Shown: positions 53,894 through 62,375 of the stretch, piece by piece | Layout of the letters: each line of letters opens with the position of its first letter | Numbering within the stretch: the stretch's first letter is position 1 | The notes under the pieces: generated by a model | The model's database searches: none | What the model was told of the DNA's origin: nothing | What the model saw: the letters and a program-made list of their open reading frames with translations, nothing else | Translations under genes and position numbers: made by a program | Origin: Dyadobacter sp. MSC1_007 | GTDB taxonomy: Bacteria; Bacteroidota; Bacteroidia; Cytophagales; Spirosomataceae | Direction of reading: 5' to 3' | NCBI RefSeq assembly: GCF_023667495.1 | Contig: NZ_JAMOZL010000002.1 | Location: 372,001-436,000, forward strand | Length of the DNA stretch: 64,000 nt

Positions 53894-54121
53894 GAATGTC
53901 AGATTTTGGTTTATACAAATCTCAGCAATCTTTTCCCGAAAAAAGATGTGCAAAGACGTCTAGTTTAGGGGGTGTTTGAGACAAAGTTTTAAATGTACTA
54001 TTCCAAGAGCGTATTGGCTATTTTACCAACCGCCGGGCACAGCTGGTACGATTCTTTACAAGTGCTTTCATTACAATTTAGTTATTGTTTCAAACATTCA
54101 TCAACCTAAATATAGATTGTC

Positions 54122-54742
54122 ATGAAAGCTTTAAAGTTGAATATCATTGCATTAACTATAATGGGGTCGACGGTTGCCCTGGCTCAGACGACCACTCCGA
54201 GCACTTCGACACCGTCGAGCACGACACAACCTTCGAGTACCACTCCGGGTAGCACCACACAACCCAAGACAGTACCCGGAAGCACCGTGCAACCTTCGAC
54301 TTTGCCAGGCGCTACCAAGCCGGGCAGCACCACTACACAGCCATCGTCGACCACTGTGCCAAGTAGCAGCTCGCAACCGGCGTCTATTCCGCCAGCCACC
54401 GTTCCTGACCGCAGCAGCCAGCCGACAACCACTGTGCCGTCCAGTACCACCGTACCAAGCAGTACAACTGTACCTAGCAGTACCACTGTACCGAGCACCA
54501 CTACTGTACCAACCTCACCAACAGACCCTAATGCCGTTCCACGTACTTCCACTCCGGGAACATCGCAGCAGGGCACTTTGCCCAATAGCAATAATGTACC
54601 TAGAAGCAATATTCCCGGCGCAACAACGCAGCCTTCGACAGTCCCACAAAGCACCACGGTGCCATCGTCGACCGTCCCTGGCAGCGCAACTACACCGTCG
54701 ACCATCCCAGGAGGTGGCGGTACCAGCATCCCACCAAGGTAG
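54122..54742 (+). CDS. Ser/Thr/Pro-rich low-complexity secreted protein
   Basis: A 206-residue protein with a signal peptide (MKALKLNIIALTIMGSTVALAQ). The mature part is almost wholly Ser, Thr, Pro, Val and Gln in short repeats of the type TTVPSS (five or six in a row near residues 105-135) and STTQPS. It has no Cys or aromatic residues, so it is probably disordered, perhaps a mucin-like coat or O-glycosylation target. The 191- and 181-codon open frames that overlap it in other frames come from the repeats and are not genes. A strong terminator follows. Family not recognised. Confidence 0.75.
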   Translation: MKALKLNIIALTIMGSTVALAQTTTPSTSTPSSTTQPSSTTPGSTTQPKTVPGSTVQPSTLPGATKPGSTTTQPSSTTVPSSSSQPASIPPATVPDRSSQPTTTVPSSTTVPSSTTVPSSTTVPSTTTVPTSPTDPNAVPRTSTPGTSQQGTLPNSNNVPRSNIPGATTQPSTVPQSTTVPSSTVPGSATTPSTIPGGGGTSIPPR

Positions 54743-54759
54743 GGGGTGATTTTATCAAG

Positions 54760-54798
54760 AAAAAGGGAGTAGGTCGTTGACGGCCTGCTCCCTTTTTT
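54760..54798 (+). terminator. Rho-independent terminator after the Ser/Thr/Pro-rich gene
   Basis: A 14-bp stem with one G-U pair (54760-54773 with 54784-54797) ends in a T6 tract, 17 bp after the stop. Confidence 0.9.
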
Positions 54799-54853
54799 AC
54801 TGTATATCCCGTGGCACAGTTTTTAACCTTCTCAATGCAAAAACGAAACAGCT

Positions 54854-55048
54854 ATGCCACAAGTAAATAATCGCGAAACATCGGGGAAGATTGAGCCGGG
54901 AGTGGTTCTTTCAGTAACGGGAGCAGAGTCGGAGAACGATGCGGTGCTGGCAGTGGAAAATTATCTGCGTGTCAACAAAAAAGAACACCTTGAGTTGGCA
55001 CTACCCGAAAAACGTGAGGATGGGAACTACGAAATCCGGCTGGCTTAA
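54854..55048 (+). CDS. Small protein of unknown function
   Basis: A 64-residue acidic protein (MPQVNNRETSGKIEPGVVLSVTGAESENDAVLAVENYLRVNKKEHLELALPEKREDGNYEIRLA, quoted in parts here: NNRETSGKIEPG near the start, LPEKREDGNYEIRLA at the end). It has no signal or membrane segment and is predicted alpha/beta. It has its own start after a terminator and converges with the next gene with 8 bp between stops. No family recognised. Confidence 0.55.
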   Translation: MPQVNNRETSGKIEPGVVLSVTGAESENDAVLAVENYLRVNKKEHLELALPEKREDGNYEIRLA

Positions 55049-55056
55049 TGTGGTTG

Positions 55057-55527
55057 CTAGCCGGAAGTCTTTGAATTTATGCGAGATGACGTTCCGGTTT
55101 GTTCCTTTTCGTCTTCCATAATCTGAAATTCCTTTGTAGGGTTAAACCAGTTATGCCCGGAAGTACTTCCGATGGCGATAACACGGCCATCCCTGATATC
55201 TGCCAAAACCTTCGAGCTTTTCAGTAGGTCCCAGCTCTCGACATTGCATACATGCATACACCTGAACAAGAATCTGCCCAGGTACGGCGCGTCGCATGAC
55301 TCTCCGCCATGCATACCCGAAAGGAAGACCCTGTGTCCACCAAATATATAGTTAACTCCTTTAATATTAAGTTCGAGTTCGGCAGTCACATATATTTGCT
55401 CGTGGACGTAAATGTGGACCGCCTTGATTGTTCCAATTTCCATGATGCGTGTGTTTGATGATAGACGTATAGGCACCAAAATTGTGCCTGCCGAACCGTT
55501 TGTCGTATTTTGAGCTTCCATAAACAA
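55057..55527 (-). CDS. Hypothetical protein
   Basis: A 156-residue protein with many beta-type stretches (IGTIKAVHIYVHEQIYVTAELELNIKG) and three cysteines. No signal, membrane helix or known family is evident. Its start is uncertain: ATG at 55527, 55521 or 55443 (MEIGTIKAVH) are all possible, and the last would give about 128 residues. It is convergent with the small gene at 54854. Function unknown. Confidence 0.55.
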   Translation of the reverse strand: MFMEAQNTTNGSAGTILVPIRLSSNTRIMEIGTIKAVHIYVHEQIYVTAELELNIKGVNYIFGGHRVFLSGMHGGESCDAPYLGRFLFRCMHVCNVESWDLLKSSKVLADIRDGRVIAIGSTSGHNWFNPTKEFQIMEDEKEQTGTSSRINSKTSG

Positions 55528-55734
55528 CCATCATGTCGTGAGAGTAGCAATATATACGTTTTACAATAAAAATGTAGTATTATTATGACGTTAAATTTCT
55601 ATTAAGTGTACTTTTCGCTTTCCCAGTGTGTAGAATATTTCTTCAATTTACACCAAAAAAGAGTATATTTTGAAGTTAATAACGTCTTTATAATAAGCTG
55701 GTTATATTATGTCTCACCACTTACGCCCTAGACT

Positions 55735-56466
55735 ATGAAAACCCTTTTTTTGTGCTGTCTGCTGACGATTATCTTTTTTAGTTCCCGGGCGCAATCGGAT
55801 GCCAGGCATGATCGTTCACGTGATGCCGCGTATAAGCGGAACGCAGCTTCGAAAAGGACCTACCGGTTTCCGGAATTTGTGAACGGGACGGTCTATTTCA
55901 CTAGTGGCAGGAGCCGGACTGCGCGCCTTAATTATAACTATCGCCACGGATTAATCGAATTTATTGATTCTCATCAGGATACACTGGTTTTTACTGGAAA
56001 GCATCTCATGGACCGCGTGGAAATTGGCAGGACTGTATTCTTTCTCAATGAAGAAAATGGTGATATGGAGCAGATCGGCCGATATGATGGTGTGATTCTC
56101 GCTCAAAAGACACGGCCGGAAATAGTCGGCGATAAGTTGCATTATTCCGGGCAACGGTTTAGCGCGAGTAGCACTGTACAGCCATCGAGCCTTTTTGTGG
56201 GAACGTCCGGGTGGGGGGTACAATGGCAGAATAATTCGTTTGGGGAGTCGTATAGAGTGAAGAGTTCCTATTACCTGATCGATGGAAACCGTGCTTTTCA
56301 TGAAGCTTCCAAATCGAATGTGATGAAAATATACGGACGGTACAAAGGCGCTGTGAAAACATATTTGAGTGATAACAAGGTCGATTTCAGAAACCACGAA
56401 GACCTGCATAAACTGCTGAGCTTCTGTGCAACACTTGCCGATCGCTCAACGGAAGAAGCACAGTGA
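55735..56466 (+). CDS. Secreted protein of unknown function
   Basis: A 243-residue protein with a signal peptide (MKTLFLCCLLTIIFFSSRAQ). The mature part is basic near the start (RHDRSRDAAYKRNAASKRTYR), then mixed alpha/beta with LIEFIDSHQDTLVFTGKH and DKLHYSGQRFSA. No known family, no T9SS domain. It lies 87 bp before the M1 peptidase gene on the same strand and could share its transcript. Confidence 0.65.
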   Translation: MKTLFLCCLLTIIFFSSRAQSDARHDRSRDAAYKRNAASKRTYRFPEFVNGTVYFTSGRSRTARLNYNYRHGLIEFIDSHQDTLVFTGKHLMDRVEIGRTVFFLNEENGDMEQIGRYDGVILAQKTRPEIVGDKLHYSGQRFSASSTVQPSSLFVGTSGWGVQWQNNSFGESYRVKSSYYLIDGNRAFHEASKSNVMKIYGRYKGAVKTYLSDNKVDFRNHEDLHKLLSFCATLADRSTEEAQ

Positions 56467-56553
56467 ACATTTGACGTCTGTTTTGCCAAATATTCTCGGC
56501 GTTTCTTTAAGTTAGCGTATTGAAAATGATGTGTTTACTAACCAGGCACTACC

Positions 56554-58791
56554 ATGAAAATACGTCTGCTGGCAATAGGTCTGTTCCTGTGTTTTAGTGC
56601 AAATGCGCAGGTTTTCCACGATCCGGAAATTCCTCAAATGGAAAGCCGGAGCCGTGGTAAATTACTCGATCGCCATTCGGCCGCGCTCAGAGCCAATGCG
56701 ACCACAAACTTCAATGTAACTTATTACCGTTGTGAATGGGAGGTCGACCCTGCCGTTAACTATATCAAGGGAAAAGTCACTGCCCACTTTGTGATGAATG
56801 CAACCGGAAACAGCATCGGACTCGATCTGGTGGATGTCCTCACCGTTTCGTCGGTAACGAAGGGCGGCATACCGCTTACATTTTCGCAGGCCAGTAACAC
56901 TTTAACGATCAACTTCCAGTCACCCGTTGCAGCTACTGTTACCGACTCGGTCACGATCAACTACGAAGGTGCACCACCCGTGGCGAATGGGTCATTTGTG
57001 GCCACTACACACGGCCCGACTACTACGCCGGTGATCTGGACGCTGAGCGAACCGTACGGCAGCAGGGATTGGTGGCCCTGCAAAAATGGTCTGGACGACA
57101 AGGCTGATTCAGTGGATATTTACATTACGCATCCATCTACGTACAGGGCAGCTGCCAACGGATTGTTGCAAAGCGAAACACCCGTTGCGGGAAGCAAGAC
57201 AAGGACGCATTGGAAACACCGTTATGCGATTGCAAGCTATCTCGTGTGTTTTGCAGTGACGAATTATAGTGTTTTTGACCACAGCGTGATGATCAGCGGG
57301 ACCAATGTGCCGGTCAAGACGTTCTGTTATCCCGAAAGTCAGGCGGCGTTTCAGGCGGGCACTCAGAATACGCTGGATGCGATGGTGTTGTTCAGCAATC
57401 TCTTCGGCGATTATCCATTTAAGAAAGAAAAGTACGGGCATGTCCAGTTTGGCTGGGGCGGTGGAATGGAGCATCAGACCTGCTCGTTCATGGTTAATCT
57501 GGGAGAGGGTCTGGTGGCGCACGAACTGGGGCACCAATGGTTTGGTAACAAGATTACGTGTGGCACCTGGCAGGATATCTGGTTAAATGAAGGTTTTGCG
57601 ACCCATTTGGCCAGTATTTATATGGAAAACAAATACCCGGCTAACACCAATGTGAATCGGGTCAATGAAATTAATACAATCACCTCACAGCCGGGCGGGT
57701 CGGTGTGGGTGGACAATGTGAACGATGTCAACCGGATTTTCAGTAACCGGCTGAGTTACCTCAAAGGGTCGCATTTGCTGTATATGTTGTGGTGGATACT
57801 GGGCGATGCCACGTTTTTTGCCGCAATCCAAAGCTACATCAACGATCCTGCGCTTGCATATGGATTTGCCACCACGGCAAACCTAAAAGGTCATTTGGAA
57901 GCTGCCAGTGGCAAAAATCTGACTTATTTTTTCGATCAATGGTTTACCGGACAAGGCTATCCAACTTACCAGGTAGAGTGGTATCCGACGGGTAACAATG
58001 TGGAAATCAAGCTGAGCCAGACGCAATCACACGCGTCAGTACCGTTTTTCCAACTGCCTGTGCCATTGCTTTTTAGAAATCCGGGTACCGGGCAGCAAAA
58101 GCTGGTCGTGCTGGATAATACTACGAACGGTCAGATTTTTACGGACAATCTGGGTTTCGAAGCAACAGAAGTGGTGTTCGATCCCGACGCCTGGCTGATC
58201 ACGCGTAACAATACGCTGACGAAGACCTCCGGGCCGCTCCCTGTCATTTTCAGCTCGTTTAACGTCGGATGTGCAGGCACATTTGCGCATATCACCTGGC
58301 AAACAGCGGAGGAAGTGAATGCAGATTACTTTGAGATACAGAAAAGCACCGACGCACTCCAATGGGAATCGATAGGAACTGTGAATGCAATAGGTAATTC
58401 CAAAGAAATGAAAGCGTATTCTTTTGATGATCCTATTGTTTCGGAAAATAAAAGCTATTACCGAATTGTCGAACATGATATTGACGGAAAAACGCAAAAC
58501 ACCAGTATTCAGACGGTGGTGTGCGAATCCAATGGCGAAAGTATATTTGTTTATCCAAATCCTGTAAAATCGATCTTGCAAATCGATATCCCGGACGGAA
58601 ATGATCCTGTTGAATCAGTCGTTGTTACGAGTGTTTCCGGAAAGATTTATGAGTTTGGAACTGATAAAATAAATGGTTCGAATAACCATAGAACACTAGA
58701 TGTTTCCGAACTGCCAGGCGGATTATATGTTCTTACTATTCAAATGGGAATAAGCAAATCGGTAAGTTATTTTAAATTTTTGAAAGAATAA
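56554..58791 (+). CDS. M1 family zinc aminopeptidase with T9SS C-terminal sorting domain
   Basis: A 745-residue secreted peptidase with a signal peptide at 1-18 (CFSANAQ). The M1 active site is complete: His323-Glu324-x-x-His327 and Glu346 (HELGHQWFGNKITCGTWQDIWLNEGF), and the exopeptidase motif is GGMEH (303-307) instead of the usual GxMEN, with the Asn replaced by His. An N-terminal M1 beta domain spans about 40-240. A fibronectin-like segment follows from about 560 and a type A T9SS domain ends the protein (IFVYPNPVKSILQI ... GGLYVLTIQMG). It is probably surface-attached and cleaves peptides for nutrition. Confidence 0.92.
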   Translation: MKIRLLAIGLFLCFSANAQVFHDPEIPQMESRSRGKLLDRHSAALRANATTNFNVTYYRCEWEVDPAVNYIKGKVTAHFVMNATGNSIGLDLVDVLTVSSVTKGGIPLTFSQASNTLTINFQSPVAATVTDSVTINYEGAPPVANGSFVATTHGPTTTPVIWTLSEPYGSRDWWPCKNGLDDKADSVDIYITHPSTYRAAANGLLQSETPVAGSKTRTHWKHRYAIASYLVCFAVTNYSVFDHSVMISGTNVPVKTFCYPESQAAFQAGTQNTLDAMVLFSNLFGDYPFKKEKYGHVQFGWGGGMEHQTCSFMVNLGEGLVAHELGHQWFGNKITCGTWQDIWLNEGFATHLASIYMENKYPANTNVNRVNEINTITSQPGGSVWVDNVNDVNRIFSNRLSYLKGSHLLYMLWWILGDATFFAAIQSYINDPALAYGFATTANLKGHLEAASGKNLTYFFDQWFTGQGYPTYQVEWYPTGNNVEIKLSQTQSHASVPFFQLPVPLLFRNPGTGQQKLVVLDNTTNGQIFTDNLGFEATEVVFDPDAWLITRNNTLTKTSGPLPVIFSSFNVGCAGTFAHITWQTAEEVNADYFEIQKSTDALQWESIGTVNAIGNSKEMKAYSFDDPIVSENKSYYRIVEHDIDGKTQNTSIQTVVCESNGESIFVYPNPVKSILQIDIPDGNDPVESVVVTSVSGKIYEFGTDKINGSNNHRTLDVSELPGGLYVLTIQMGISKSVSYFKFLKE

Positions 58792-58878
58792 ATATGAGTA
58801 TATTGTCCTGAATGTTCAACAATTGACAGGGCAAGCGCGTAAGAGGATTTAAATCATGCAAACTAACCTCCAACTCGA

Positions 58879-60338
58879 ATGCGCAAACTATTCCTTACAA
58901 CGATCTACATTGCGTTTGTTTTTTTATGGCTGGCCGGTTGCAGTCAGAAAGATGACGAAACCGTAAAAGTGACGATCAATGTGCCAAAGTATAAGAATGA
59001 TACTTTGACGATTTCTGCCACTAACATGCTTAGTATGGATTACGACGTTCTGGCAAAAGTGAAACTGGATAGCGGCGGACGGGGAACAATCGAATTTAAA
59101 CTTGAACAGCCTGTTTTCGTGTCAATTTCAGGACCTAAGATGGGTGCAGAACTTTTGCTGTCACCTGGCGAGCATCTTAGTATTTTGCCTCAGTCTCCCG
59201 GCGCAAAATGGGCCATCACTTTTGCTGGTGATGGTGCCGCCGTTCAGGAATATCTGTTCGACATGCATGACATCCGGCGGAAGCTGGATACCTGGAACGG
59301 TAAATACTCATTCCGGCTGGATAGTACAGAGTTTATCAAAGCAAGGGATTCTCTTAGCCGTTCATACACTCGTCTTATTACTAACCTCAAAAATAATCCG
59401 GATGTTTCTGACGAGCAGATCCAACTTCTTTTAAAGCAGAATAAAATGGGCCTGCTATTTTACGAACAGAACTTTACCGTTAGTAAGGATTCAATAGAAA
59501 TACCACTTGCCATTCGGAATTCCATTGCCAATATGCCTGTCGATACTGTGCTACTGGGAAGCAGAATGTTCGATTACAGCATATTCGCTTCCAATTTTTG
59601 CGGCAGGGAATATATGATGAGGTTTATGATGAAATAGAAAGGAAAGACATCGATTCTTTGTACGAAATGGTACCTGTTTTGGCAGATAAAAAGATAAGAG
59701 AAAAAAAATATCCCAAACCAATTGAGGATTTTTTGAGAGCCAAGAACATCCACTATCATTTTGGAATGGAGGGCCTCAGTCCTGAGTTGGAAATGCTTTG
59801 TAAATCATTTCAAAAAGAAACGCAAAAGCAAGAATACCGCGATGTTTTACAGCAAGATTTGGATAAATGGCTCGCGCTTGGACCCGGCAAGCCAGCGCCG
59901 GATTTTACAGGTGTAACGCCCCAGGGTAAACAGATTTCCCTTTCCGATCTCAAAGGTAAGATTGTATATATCGACGTTTGGGCTACCTGGTGCGGACCAT
60001 GCGTGGACGAATTTCCAAGTTCAAAAAAGGTGCATCAAAGTTTCGCAAAGAACGATAAGATCGCGTTTCTATATGTATCGGTGGACAGGGACACGCTGGC
60101 CTGGAAGAAGATGGTCGCGGCTGGTAAAGTCCCCAGGGGCATTCATATTAACACTGATAGCGATGACCCAAAGTCGGTATGGGCGCTTTATCACGTTTGG
60201 GGTATTCCCAGGTATATTTTGGTTGATTCCAACGGCAAAATGGCGGCTGCACATGCGGTAAGGCCTTCGTCGGGAGAGCTGGAAGCGCAGTTAAGGGAAC
60301 TGCTGGAAACGGGCCGACTTGCCAGCAATGGAGGCTAA
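58879..60338 (+). pseudogene. TlpA-like thioredoxin lipoprotein split by a frameshift
   Basis: The first frame (58879-59637) begins with a lipoprotein signal (FVFLWLAGC) and has the N-terminal domain seen in Bacteroidota TlpA-like proteins. It ends FASNFCGREYMMRFMMK. The next frame carries the rest: LRQGIYDEVYDEIERKD, then a thioredoxin domain (PDFTGVTPQGKQISLSDLKGK) with the CxxC site WATWCGPC and the cis-Pro region VWGIPRYI. Adding one T to the run of five T at 59595-59599 joins the frames as ASNFLRQGIYDEV, a natural sequence of about 485 residues. It is a mutation or a homopolymer sequencing error. The intact protein would be a periplasmic disulfide oxidoreductase. Confidence 0.82.
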
Positions 60339-60814
60339 CAAGCGATATTGAGGCCGAATTCCACAAACGCACGTGGAAAGTTGCGGCCTTCATGACCTGA
60401 GCGGCTAAGTTTCACCAGTGCAAAACGTTCGAGCATTTCGAGCCGGTTCCATTGTGATTCAGAAATGCCGGGGCAGTTCCACTCGTGCGCTTTTGTATTC
60501 ACTTCTTCCGGTACCTCCTCGTTTATCCAGCTTGGTTCCAGGCTCTTGAGTGTTGCGGGAACCGAGCTGGTATATTTCCACACCAGCGAGTACACGAAAC
60601 GCGCATAAATGCTTATTTCTGAGGCAGTATGGCATGGCATGTCGGCAAGCTGGTCTTTTTCCTGATAGTTGAATTTAGCCCAGTCCGCGAGCTGCAATTT
60701 CACACGGCATGTATCGAGCTTGAAACGGACGATCATAGGAATGCAGCGCAGGCTGTCCACGAAATCACTTTCAAATGCAAAAAAGCGGGTTCGAATAGCA
60801 GGCAAGTCGTTCAT
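60335..60814 (-). CDS. Nitrate reductase associated protein
   Basis: A 159-residue cytoplasmic protein matching the 'nitrate reductase associated protein' family, found beside assimilatory nitrate reductases in cyanobacteria and Bacteroidota. Recognisable stretches include FAFESDFVDSLRCIPMIVRFKLDTC and WNRLEMLERFALVKLSRSGHEGRNF. I start at the ATG at 60814, 2 nt after the upstream stop; a GTG at 60820 overlaps it. It is the last gene of the nitrate operon and converges with the TlpA-like gene with overlapping ends. Its precise role is unknown. Confidence 0.85.
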   Translation of the reverse strand: MNDLPAIRTRFFAFESDFVDSLRCIPMIVRFKLDTCRVKLQLADWAKFNYQEKDQLADMPCHTASEISIYARFVYSLVWKYTSSVPATLKSLEPSWINEEVPEEVNTKAHEWNCPGISESQWNRLEMLERFALVKLSRSGHEGRNFPRAFVEFGLNIAC

Positions 60815-60816
60815 GG

Positions 60817-62292
60817 TCACGCTGGTTCTGAATAGGTCGATTTGCTGAGTTCGACGGGCAGGAAAATAGCTTTTTCGCCGTCACAGGTAGGGCAGCAGTA
60901 GCTTGCCGGAAGGTCTTCGAAGGCGGTCCCGGGCGGGATGGCGCTGAGTATATCTCCATACTCAGCGTCATAAACAGTCAGGCAGTCCGGGCATTGGTGA
61001 ACGAGTTTGACCAGTTTGACAGCCGTTTTGGCGTCATCCTGCTCGGACAGCAATACAGTTTTCAGACTTTCTTTGGACCGCTGGTTGTTAAACCGCCTGC
61101 AAAGACGTTCCAGTTGCGCAGGAAGATGAATTTTAAAGAGCCCTTTTTCAAAAAGCAGCTGATTGCGGCTGTTCGGGTTGAAATTTTCGGTATAATATAA
61201 ATCGTAAACGCTGAATAAAGGAAGTTCGCCAATGCGCAGCAAAGGCCGTTTTCGGATCAGTATCGATCCGAAAACTTCTGATTTCGCGCGCGTCTGAATG
61301 CCGAAGCAAAGCCCGAAGGTACGTGTGTCGTTTTTTGAGAAATAACGAATAAGCTGGTTTTTGAGCTCGGCACCGTCTGCATTGTGGTCCTCGGTTTGCC
61401 AGGCCAGCTCGTTGGCCGCGTGTCTAACATTGATATTATGGTTGCCGAGGATATTGCTCCACGCTTCCCGGTGTTGATCCTCAATCCCTTTGATAACCAA
61501 TGATTTCCATGGCGTTGCGCATATCTCCCCGACACGTGTTTTCAAGCATAATAAGCAAATATCCAGGAGAAATTCAATCGGAAATTCTTCATCGCGGCGG
61601 TACAAGCCAAGCCATGTACGCGATTCGTACCGGTTAAATCCCTCATAATAGGGGAGTGTGAAAGAAGGAAGTTCAAGATCCTGAGTGGCAGGTTGAAATA
61701 CATAGCTGATGCGCTCTTCAACAGCCGTTTTCAATGCTTGTTCATCGATGCATTCGCCCGAAAGCATGCATTCTTCGAGTACTTTCGCTAGCCGACCGAT
61801 CTCATTGGTATAAATCAAATTATCCCATTTGAAAACCGTATTGGTTTGCTTTAATCTAACATACAAATACCAGAAATGCGGTTCAGGGGAGGATATAAAA
61901 TTGAGGTTACCGGTGAAAAACGGTGTAAAACTCTGATTAGAATCAGAAATATTGACTTTCAGCTGCGGATCAAAATCAAAGCTGTCGAGTACCGAATGGT
62001 ATTCGCTGGCATTTAGCCATTGCCCAGTCCGAAAAACCTCCTCGCCGCAGTAGGAGCTCACGATATTCGGCGAGCGGTCCGTATTTACCTCGTAGAAAAT
62101 GCCGAGGTTTTTCAGGTCACTTTCCAGAAAACGCATATCCTCATAATGCACTGTCATCAGCAATTGCTGACGGGCACCAAACCGCACTTTTCTCACATTC
62201 GCTTCCCATGCCGCCGACAGAATGTCTTTCAGGTAGCCGGGCGAAGCAATCCCGCCGGGAAGGTTGATCTTGATGTTATAGTAATCGCGCAT
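60817..62292 (-). CDS. Rubredoxin fused to nitrite/sulfite reductase ferredoxin-like domains
   Basis: A 491-residue cytoplasmic protein. The N-terminal 420 residues resemble the two ferredoxin-like halves of NirA/CysI enzymes (INLPGGIASPGYLKDILSAAWEANVRKVRFGARQQ; later GEICATPWKSLVIKGI), but I do not see the siroheme/4Fe-4S cysteine pattern, so catalysis of nitrite reduction is doubtful. The C-terminal 55 residues are a rubredoxin with both iron knuckles, CPDC and CCPTC. It is probably an electron carrier or assembly protein for the fused nitrate reductase encoded just upstream (84-bp gap). It is coupled to the next gene by touching ends. Confidence 0.82.
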   Translation of the reverse strand: MRDYYNIKINLPGGIASPGYLKDILSAAWEANVRKVRFGARQQLLMTVHYEDMRFLESDLKNLGIFYEVNTDRSPNIVSSYCGEEVFRTGQWLNASEYHSVLDSFDFDPQLKVNISDSNQSFTPFFTGNLNFISSPEPHFWYLYVRLKQTNTVFKWDNLIYTNEIGRLAKVLEECMLSGECIDEQALKTAVEERISYVFQPATQDLELPSFTLPYYEGFNRYESRTWLGLYRRDEEFPIEFLLDICLLCLKTRVGEICATPWKSLVIKGIEDQHREAWSNILGNHNINVRHAANELAWQTEDHNADGAELKNQLIRYFSKNDTRTFGLCFGIQTRAKSEVFGSILIRKRPLLRIGELPLFSVYDLYYTENFNPNSRNQLLFEKGLFKIHLPAQLERLCRRFNNQRSKESLKTVLLSEQDDAKTAVKLVKLVHQCPDCLTVYDAEYGDILSAIPPGTAFEDLPASYCCPTCDGEKAIFLPVELSKSTYSEPA

Positions 62293-62337
62293 GTTTCTTA
62301 CTGGTCAAATGTGTCATTAATGGTCAGGTCCACTGAC

Positions 62338-62371
62338 AACCCTTCCTCCTTCCTCCCTAACCCCTCCTCCG
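62338..62371 (-). repeat. Lone purine/pyrimidine tract in the nitrate operon
   Basis: On the plus strand an uninterrupted run of C and T with one AA break sits in the 84-bp gap between the two nitrate genes, so the minus-strand mRNA has a purine tract rich in GGAGG. It resembles one arm of the hairpins at 7321, 10558 and 12673 but has no complementary arm. Confidence 0.6.
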
Positions 62372-62375
62372 AATG

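Noticed and set aside
54174..54749. 191-codon plus-strand and 181-codon minus-strand frames over the Ser/Thr/Pro gene
   Set aside because: They follow from the short repeats and read as low-complexity Arg/Pro or Gly/Val stretches without signals; the frame at 54122 has the signal peptide.
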